A stretch of 9,738 nucleotides of DNA from Chloroflexota bacterium (GTDB lineage: Bacteria; Chloroflexota; Anaerolineae; Promineifilales; Promineifilaceae): assembly GCA_020353135.1 (NCBI GenBank), contig CP070688.1, positions 3,837,914 through 3,847,651 on the forward strand, given 5' to 3'. Numbering within the stretch: position 1 is the stretch's first letter; every line of letters starts with the position of its first letter. The notes beneath the pieces are model-generated. The model did not search any database. It worked only from the letters and a program-made list of their open reading frames with translations, and was not told the DNA's origin. This document shows, piece after piece, positions 5,807 through 9,738 of the stretch. The position numbers and the translations under genes were made by a program.

Positions 5807-6543
5807 GCGCCGGCCTGCATGGCAGAGTCGTCGCCACTTTCGGCCGCCGCATCTACAAGATCGGCCCTTTCCAACGCGACGCCGGCCGCCACCTGAGCCG
5901 CTTCCTGCTTGCTGCCCCCTTGACCCACGCCCCACATCTCTTCCTCGACTAGCACCGCCACAGTGAATGTCTTGTCGTGATCCGGGCCCTCGTCGTCAAT
6001 GACCTGGTATCTGGGCGTCGCGTTATATCTCGACTGGGCCCAGATCTGAAATTCGCTCTTGGCGTCTTTATGGGCCGATTCGGCGATGATCTGCTGCAAA
6101 TGGGGACCGATCAGACCATGGATCCAGCTTTCGGCCACCTCCAGCCCTTGATCCAAGTAGATAGCGCCGACAACAGCCTCAAATGCCGCGCACAGCGTCG
6201 GCAGTCTGTCACGTCCGCCGCTCTCGGCTTCCCCAAACCCCAGACGTAAGCTCCTGTCAATATCAAGTTGTTTGGCGATCCCGGCTAACGTCCGCGTACG
6301 AACCAGCGCTGCCCGCAACATCGTCAGCTCGCCCTCGTCCATCTCCGGGAAGCGATGGTAGAGATAGGCGGCGACGACGAAGTCGAGCACGGCGTCGCCA
6401 AGGAACTCCAGCCGCTCGTTGTCTTCTAGCGCCTCGCCCGGGTTCTCGTTGAGGTATGAACGATGCGTCAAGGCCCGTAGAAGAAACGAGTAGTCGTTGA
6501 AGCTGATTCCGAGATTGCTCTCGGCCGAGCGCAAATCATCCAT
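5803..6543 (-). CDS. rnc: Ribonuclease III
   Basis: This 246-residue RNase III cleaves double-stranded RNA in rRNA and mRNA processing. The N-terminal nuclease domain (about 5-152) carries the signature NERLEFLGD (42-50), with E43, E46 and D50 matching E. coli E38, E41 and D45. The later helix is TLCAAFEAVVGAIYLD (116-131), where E122 matches catalytic E117. A119, however, sits where E. coli has D114, a metal-ligand aspartate. A linker leads to a dsRNA-binding domain (about 159-227: DAKSEFQIWAQ, then GSKQEAAQVAA), followed by a short acidic tail. ATG 6543 is the natural start though its Shine-Dalgarno is weak. It lies 60 nt after fabF and overlaps the next gene by 4 nt; fabF-rnc is a widespread bacterial pair. 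The identity is secure; the effect of the alanine is unknown. Confidence 0.96.
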   Translation of the reverse strand: MDDLRSAESNLGISFNDYSFLLRALTHRSYLNENPGEALEDNERLEFLGDAVLDFVVAAYLYHRFPEMDEGELTMLRAALVRTRTLAGIAKQLDIDRSLRLGFGEAESGGRDRLPTLCAAFEAVVGAIYLDQGLEVAESWIHGLIGPHLQQIIAESAHKDAKSEFQIWAQSRYNATPRYQVIDDEGPDHDKTFTVAVLVEEEMWGVGQGGSKQEAAQVAAGVALERADLVDAAAESGDDSAMQAGA

Positions 6544-6583
6544 GCCGTAATTCGCCGATTGCGAGCCGTTAACTTAATGGCCA

Positions 6584-6602
6584 CATCGCCGCTCTGGCGA
6601 CG
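6584..6602 (-). other. Hairpin in the fabF-rnc spacer
   Basis: In minus-strand RNA, CGUCGCC (6602-6596), loop AGAGC and GGCGAUG (6590-6584) form a 7-bp stem with one G-U pair, just after the fabF stop. No T-tract follows, so it is not an intrinsic terminator. It could stabilise the upstream message or be an RNase III processing site, since rnc leaders are self-cleaved in E. coli; that role is speculative. Confidence 0.4.
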
Positions 6603-6603
6603 T

Positions 6604-7851
6604 TTACTCAGAGAATTCCTTGATAACCGTTACTGCGTTATGGCCGCCGAAACCGAATGCATTATTTAGCGCTACTTTGATCTCAGTCGGGCGGGCGGCG
6701 TTGGGAACATAATCAAGGTCGCACTCAGGATCGGGCGTCTGGTAGTTGATCGTCGGCGGCGCAATTTGATAGCGAACAGCCAAGACGCAGAAGGCCGCTT
6801 CGATGGCGCCGGTGGCGCCCATAATATGCCCGGTCATCGACTTGGTCGAACTTACAGCCACGTCGTATGCCTGTTCGCCCAGAGCGGCTTTGATCGACAT
6901 TGTTTCGTGAGAATCGTTCAGTTGCGTGCCCGTTCCGTGCGCGCTAACGTAGTCTACTTCGTCTGGACTTACGCCAGCATTCTCCAACGCTTTCGTCATC
7001 GCGCGAGCCGCACCGAGACCCCCCTCTGACGGAGCCGTGATATGGAATCCATCGGTCGTCTGACCATACCCAGCCAGTTCAGCCAAGATGGTAGCGCCGC
7101 GCGACTGGGCATGTTCAAGGCTCTCCAACACCAACATCCCCGCGCCTTCACCCGGCACCAAACCGTCACGATCTACATCGAATGGCCGGGGCGTACCGCC
7201 GTCTCTTTGCGAAACGGCGCCGGCCCGCTCAAAGCCGCCAATGGCCACAGAAGTCATGATAGCCTCGCTTCCGCCGGTCAAGACCGCGTCTAGCTCGCCG
7301 GCCCGAATGGCCTTGAAAGCATATCCGATAGCATCATTGCCGGCCGCGCAGGCGGTGGTGATCGTCGGGCTGGGTCCGTTTATGCCATAATCGATGGCCA
7401 GCATACCGCTCGCGCCGTTGGGCATGATCATCGTGATGCCGAAAGGGCTCAAGCGGCGCAGGCCGCTTTTCTGCAAGACATGCTCTTGCTGCACAAGGGT
7501 CATGATGCCGCCGATGCCCGTGCCCATGTAAACGCCGATCCGCTCTCGATTCTGGTCGGTGACTTGCAAATCGGCCTTAGCCATGGCTTCGTTGGCCGCC
7601 ACCGTGGCCAATTGTTCATAACGATCGCGGCGCCTGGCCTTGCGGCGTCCCAGGCTCTCGGCCGGATCGAACTCCTTCACCTCGCAAACGCCACTGACCC
7701 TGTGATCATAATCGCCCAGCAGCGTAGGCTCGCCCAGGCCCGAGCGGCCGGCTAAGATCGCATCCCAAGTATCGGTCACGTTGTGGCCCAGTGGCGTAAT
7801 CATGCCGAGTCCGGTTACCACAACCCGTCGTTCTCCGTTCTTTCGTTCCAT
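6604..7851 (-). CDS. fabF: Beta-ketoacyl-ACP synthase II
   Basis: This 415-residue enzyme is the condensing enzyme of type II fatty acid synthesis. It joins malonyl-ACP to a growing acyl chain in the cytoplasm. The thiolase fold is complete: VVVTGLGMITPLG (10-22); nucleophile C168 in TTACAAGNDA; H305 in SAHGTGTQLND; K337 in SSTKSMTGH; H342 in the same stretch; and the C-terminal NNAFGFGGHNA (396-406). This is the Cys-His-His set of KAS I/II. The length is normal for FabF. The start is ATG 7851, which overlaps the previous gene's stop as TGATG and has GGAG 7 nt upstream. An in-frame TTG at 7854 is less likely. acpP, often adjacent to fabF, is not here. Translation is probably coupled to the upstream membrane protein. 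Confidence 0.97.
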   Translation of the reverse strand: MERKNGERRVVVTGLGMITPLGHNVTDTWDAILAGRSGLGEPTLLGDYDHRVSGVCEVKEFDPAESLGRRKARRRDRYEQLATVAANEAMAKADLQVTDQNRERIGVYMGTGIGGIMTLVQQEHVLQKSGLRRLSPFGITMIMPNGASGMLAIDYGINGPSPTITTACAAGNDAIGYAFKAIRAGELDAVLTGGSEAIMTSVAIGGFERAGAVSQRDGGTPRPFDVDRDGLVPGEGAGMLVLESLEHAQSRGATILAELAGYGQTTDGFHITAPSEGGLGAARAMTKALENAGVSPDEVDYVSAHGTGTQLNDSHETMSIKAALGEQAYDVAVSSTKSMTGHIMGATGAIEAAFCVLAVRYQIAPPTINYQTPDPECDLDYVPNAARPTEIKVALNNAFGFGGHNAVTVIKEFSE

Positions 7852-8126
7852 CAATCTTCTCCACTCGCTTCGTCGGGCTCAGCCGGCGTTTCGTTAGCTT
7901 CTTCCTCAGAGGTTGTTTCGGCTGTGGCGGCGGCCGCCATAGCTCTCTCTTCTGGAGTAGGAATAGGTTCACCCGGTTTCGACTGGAGCACAAAACCGAT
8001 CAATAGCAACAGAAGCAATACCGAGATCAAAATCAGCCAAATCCACCACGGGATGGGACTGCTGCCCTCAGCTGCTTGCAGTGCTGGCGCCAGAAACGAC
8101 GTAGCTGCGACGCTAATGGTTATCAC
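7851..8126 (-). CDS. Small single-pass membrane protein with acidic tail, function unknown
   Basis: I do not recognise a family for this 91-residue protein. Residues 1-19 are mildly hydrophobic with an AxA-like LQAAEG end but no basic residue, so signal cleavage is doubtful. A strong transmembrane segment follows at about 26-47 (PWWIWLILISVLLLLLLIGF). The tail (49-91) is rich in Ala, Pro, Thr and Glu: 13 acidic residues against two basic ones, so it is probably disordered. The start is GTG 8126, set by a near-perfect Shine-Dalgarno, TGGAGGT, 5 nt upstream. The TGATG overlap with fabF makes co-translation likely and supports this being a real gene despite its low-complexity tail. It shows no carrier-protein motif, so it does not replace acpP. 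Confidence 0.75.
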   Translation of the reverse strand: MITISVAATSFLAPALQAAEGSSPIPWWIWLILISVLLLLLLIGFVLQSKPGEPIPTPEERAMAAAATAETTSEEEANETPAEPDEASGED

Positions 8127-8130
8127 GGTT

Positions 8131-8137
8131 ACCTCCA
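8131..8137 (-). promoter_or_regulatory. Strong Shine-Dalgarno deciding a GTG start
   Basis: TGGAGGT in minus-strand RNA lies 4-5 nt before GTG 8126. It is the best ribosome-binding site in the window and fixes the start of the small membrane protein, for which homology gives no guidance. Confidence 0.7.
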
Positions 8138-8155
8138 GTACAGATCACGCAAGCG

Positions 8156-8185
8156 TCCTGTGTAGCCCGTCCATTCTTCACAGGA
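8156..8185 (-). repeat. Inverted repeat in the leader of the small membrane protein gene
   Basis: TCCTGTG (8185-8179, minus) and CACAGGA (8162-8156) form a perfect 7-bp inverted repeat around 16 nt. It sits between moaDE and the Shine-Dalgarno of the membrane protein. It could be an mRNA hairpin or a dimeric operator whose half-site centres are about two helical turns apart. No T-tract follows, so it is not a classic terminator. Confidence 0.35.
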
Positions 8186-8188
8186 GCA

Positions 8189-8216
8189 ATTTTAACGAAT
8201 ATGGATGTCTGTTCAG
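8189..8216 (-). promoter_or_regulatory. Weak candidate promoter for the membrane protein-fabF unit
   Basis: CTGAAC (8216-8211) and TAAAAT (8194-8189) are separated by 16 nt. The -10 matches five of six bases; the -35 overlaps the moaDE stop and is poor. It lies in the largest gap of the minus-strand series (86 nt), where an internal promoter would be expected. Confidence 0.25.
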
Positions 8217-8935
8217 TCGTTGTCCGCTTCCGTCGGCCGGTAGTCCCCCTCAATCCAGACGCTTTCATCCCGGCCGACTTCCTTTTTCCAAATGGGAACG
8301 ATTTCCTTGAGACGGTCGATGCCATACCGCGCGGCTTCGAATGCGCCCTGGTCGCGATGGCCGGCCGCGATGGCCACTAACGTCGTCGTCTCGCCAATCG
8401 ATAGTTTACCAATCCTCTGAACAATGGCAACGCCCTTCACCAAAGGCCAGCGTTTCCATATTTCGCGGGCGATCTGACCCATTTTTTCTTCGGCCATCTC
8501 TTGATAGGCCTCGTATTCCAGGTAATTCGTAGCCGGTGGTAAACCCTCGCGTCGAGTTTCGCCGCGAACAGAGCCGGCGAAAGTCACTATAGCGCCTATC
8601 TCGGGCCGGGTCAGGTGACCGTGAATGGCTGCCAGATCAACTTGTTCGGCCGTGACCAGAAACAAGGTCGGGTGCGGGTAATCGCTGCTCCCTCCGCCGC
8701 TGACCGGCGGAAAGATCGCCAGTTCGTCGCCAGGCGATAAGGCCGTCTCCGGTCCGGCAAAAGCCTTGTTCACGGCGACCAGCGCGCTGGGCAGAGCCTG
8801 GGCCAATTCAGGATAGGCCTGGCCAATGGTCGCGATAAGATCCTGCACCGTCGCCGGCTGTTCGACATAGATCTGAATCCGATCCCGGCCCACGCGGTCC
8901 TTCAGAGTGGCGAACAAACGAACTTCCAGTTCCAT
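8213..8935 (-). CDS. Fused molybdopterin synthase (MoaD-MoaE)
   Basis: This 240-residue protein joins both subunits of molybdopterin synthase, which adds two sulfurs to cyclic pyranopterin monophosphate to make molybdopterin. The MoaD part is residues 1-82, beta-grasp, ending PPVSGGG (76-82). The MoaE part is about 88-235, with GAIVTFAGSVR (114-124), LEYEAY (139-144), QRIGKLSIGE (173-182), AGHRDQGAF (191-199) and VPIWKKE (213-219), which carries the active-site lysines. ATG 8935 places MELEVRLFA at the usual MoaD N-terminus. A longer frame to 8989 lies inside moaC and is rejected. moaC is 7 nt upstream, so the two are co-transcribed. In separate MoaD the terminal Gly-Gly carries the thiocarboxylate; here it is internal, so cleavage after GG is expected if it works canonically. 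MoaX of Mycobacterium tuberculosis is a known fusion of this kind. Confidence 0.93.
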   Translation of the reverse strand: MELEVRLFATLKDRVGRDRIQIYVEQPATVQDLIATIGQAYPELAQALPSALVAVNKAFAGPETALSPGDELAIFPPVSGGGSSDYPHPTLFLVTAEQVDLAAIHGHLTRPEIGAIVTFAGSVRGETRREGLPPATNYLEYEAYQEMAEEKMGQIAREIWKRWPLVKGVAIVQRIGKLSIGETTTLVAIAAGHRDQGAFEAARYGIDRLKEIVPIWKKEVGRDESVWIEGDYRPTEADND

Positions 8936-8942
8936 GTCCAGG

Positions 8943-9434
8943 CTACGATGATTCGCCCTCGACGACAAAATCGCCGCTCTGACCGCCAAACTTCGACACC
9001 AGCCGCACGTCCGTTAATCGCATCGAGCGATCTACCGCCTTGGCCATGTCGTAGATGGTCAGTCCGGCAACGCTTACGGCCGTCAGGGCCTCCATTTCAA
9101 CACCTGTTTTCCCTCGAAGCCGAACCGTGGCCTCGATTTCGACCTGGTTTTGCGCTTCAACAGGGGTGCAGGTCACGTCGATATGCGTCAGCAATAAAGG
9201 GTGGCACAAGGGGATCAGCTCACTGGTCCGTTTGGCAGCCATAACGCCCGCTACTTCGGCCAAGGTAAGTACATCCCCCTTTTTTACGTTTCCCTCTATA
9301 ATCAGGCGCAATGTTTCCGGCTGCATGGTTACTACGCCACGGGCAGTCGCAACTCGCTCGCTGTCGCCTTTGTTGCCGACATCTACCATGGAAGCCCGGC
9401 CACTCTCGTCGAGATGTGTTAATTGCCTGGTCAT
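8943..9434 (-). CDS. moaC: Cyclic pyranopterin monophosphate synthase
   Basis: This 163-residue enzyme makes cyclic pyranopterin monophosphate from 3',8-cyclo-7,8-dihydro-GTP, the step after MoaA in molybdenum cofactor synthesis. The sequence has all the expected motifs: MVDVGNK (16-22), K51 in VKKGDV, AKRTSELIPLCHPL (67-80) with K68 and H78, TGVEMEALTAVSVAGLTIYDM (110-130) with E113, E115 and D129, then K132, and VSKFGGQSGD (146-155) with K148. These align one residue after the E. coli active-site set. The start is ATG 9434, giving the typical MTRQLTHLDESGRASMVDV opening; a frame to 9470 is an artefact. No Shine-Dalgarno precedes it. A perfect TATAAT ends 6 nt before the ATG, suggesting a leaderless mRNA. 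moaA is not in view. Confidence 0.97.
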   Translation of the reverse strand: MTRQLTHLDESGRASMVDVGNKGDSERVATARGVVTMQPETLRLIIEGNVKKGDVLTLAEVAGVMAAKRTSELIPLCHPLLLTHIDVTCTPVEAQNQVEIEATVRLRGKTGVEMEALTAVSVAGLTIYDMAKAVDRSMRLTDVRLVSKFGGQSGDFVVEGESS

Positions 9435-9448
9435 GGGCCAATTATAGT
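9419..9448 (+). promoter_or_regulatory. Weak candidate promoter for the PIG-L-type gene
   Basis: TATAGT (9443-9448) matches five of six -10 bases and overlaps the opposing moaC TATAAT on the other strand. The best -35 is the weak TTAATT (9419-9424), 18 nt away. A start near 9455 would give a leader of about 23 nt. Transcription of both genes from one AT-rich core is possible. Confidence 0.25.
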
Positions 9449-9470
9449 GAGCGAACCGACGGCAGGCCAA
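9441..9470 (-). promoter_or_regulatory. Promoter of moaC, probably leaderless
   Basis: TTGGCC (9470-9465) and a perfect TATAAT (9446-9441) are 18 nt apart on the minus strand. Only six bases separate the -10 from ATG 9434, so transcription should begin at or next to the A of the start codon. The lack of a ribosome-binding site agrees with a leaderless message. Confidence 0.6.
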
Positions 9471-9477
9471 ATGCGTG

Positions 9478-9738
9478 ATGAAACCCTACTACAATCTCAT
9501 CTACCTATCACCCCATCTTGACGACGCCGTACTATCTTGCGCCGGCCAGATCTATCAGGCCGTTGAGGCTGGTCGGTCGGTGCTCATCGTTACCGTCATG
9601 GCCGGCGATGCATCTACAGCCGAGCTCTCGCCGTTCGCCCAGAGCCTGCACGAACGCTGGGAAGTGGCCTCGGACGCGGTAGCTGTCCGTCGAGAAGAGG
9701 ACAAGGCCGCCAGCGAGCTGTTGGGCGTCGATTACTGG
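9478..9738 (+). CDS. PIG-L/LmbE-family deacetylase, 3' end outside window
   Basis: The first 87 codons are visible, all in frame to the window edge. SPHLDDAVLSCAG (11-23) is the PIG-L signature PHxDD, with H13 and D16 as probable zinc ligands and D15 as catalytic base. The following strand (VLIVTVMAGD, 39-48) and the stretch AQSLHERW with RREEDKAASELLG (71-83) are also typical. The family removes N-acetyl groups from N-acetylglucosamine-containing lipids, thiol conjugates or other amides in a zinc-dependent manner. The substrate cannot be told from this fragment, and the third zinc ligand (usually a later histidine) lies outside the window. ATG 9478 is preceded by an in-frame GTG at 9475, and no strong Shine-Dalgarno is visible. 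It is divergent from moaC, with 43 nt between the starts. Confidence 0.88.
   Translation, partial: MKPYYNLIYLSPHLDDAVLSCAGQIYQAVEAGRSVLIVTVMAGDASTAELSPFAQSLHERWEVASDAVAVRREEDKAASELLGVDYW

Noticed and set aside
5807..5935. N-terminal extension of the RmlD-like protein (43 extra residues)
   Set aside because: The extension lies wholly inside the rnc coding region and is Arg/Gly-rich without domain character. GTG 5806 gives the standard Rossmann start and a 4-nt overlap.
8936..8989. Longer start for the MoaD-MoaE fusion
   Set aside because: The extra 18 residues overlap the end of moaC and precede the canonical MoaD first strand.
9435..9470. Longer moaC start at 9470
   Set aside because: It would add residues before the conserved MTRQLTHLDESG opening and would contain the TATAAT promoter.

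Overview
This window looks like a chromosomal segment of a moderately GC-rich, free-living bacterium. The gene styles suggest a Chloroflexota (Anaerolineae-like) genome: a fused MoaD-MoaE, a minimal zincin next to Tex, and a fabF-rnc block without acpP. That assignment is an impression from protein style, not a database result. No rRNA, tRNA, CRISPR array or intact mobile element is visible.

Layout. The plus strand opens with the 3' three quarters of tex (3-1859). It is followed, with an ATGA overlap, by a minimal zincin metallopeptidase (1856-2230). Facing them on the minus strand is a two-gene unit: a rhodanese-domain lipoprotein (3143-2718), then a membrane-anchored thioredoxin-like gene (2699-2298). 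The second gene reads as one protein only if an in-frame TGA at 2534-2532 is decoded. A fumarylacetoacetate hydrolase-family enzyme (3371-4237, plus) follows, then the worn right end of an insertion sequence (about 4239-4390). A long minus-strand series runs from 9434 down to 4434: moaC, a moaD-moaE fusion, a small acidic membrane protein, fabF, rnc, an RmlD-like reductase and a GNAT acetyltransferase. Several of these genes touch or overlap. The window ends in the first 87 codons of a divergent PIG-L-type deacetylase (9478 onward, plus).

The most notable feature is the thioredoxin-like gene. Its TGA sits exactly where the first cysteine of the CxxC active site should be, giving U-N-A-C. The frame stays open and thioredoxin-like on both sides. 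A perfect 7-bp hairpin with a G-first 3-nt loop lies 27 nt after the TGA, which is where a bacterial SECIS element belongs. TGA is used as an ordinary stop by at least four neighbouring genes, so general reassignment of TGA is unlikely. I therefore annotate a candidate selenoprotein; a nonsense mutation is the main alternative.

How the genes work together. moaC and moaD-moaE supply two successive steps of molybdenum cofactor synthesis. fabF (fatty acid elongation) and rnc (RNA processing) are a common bacterial pair. The rhodanese and thioredoxin-like proteins probably act together in thiol/sulfur redox chemistry at the cell envelope.
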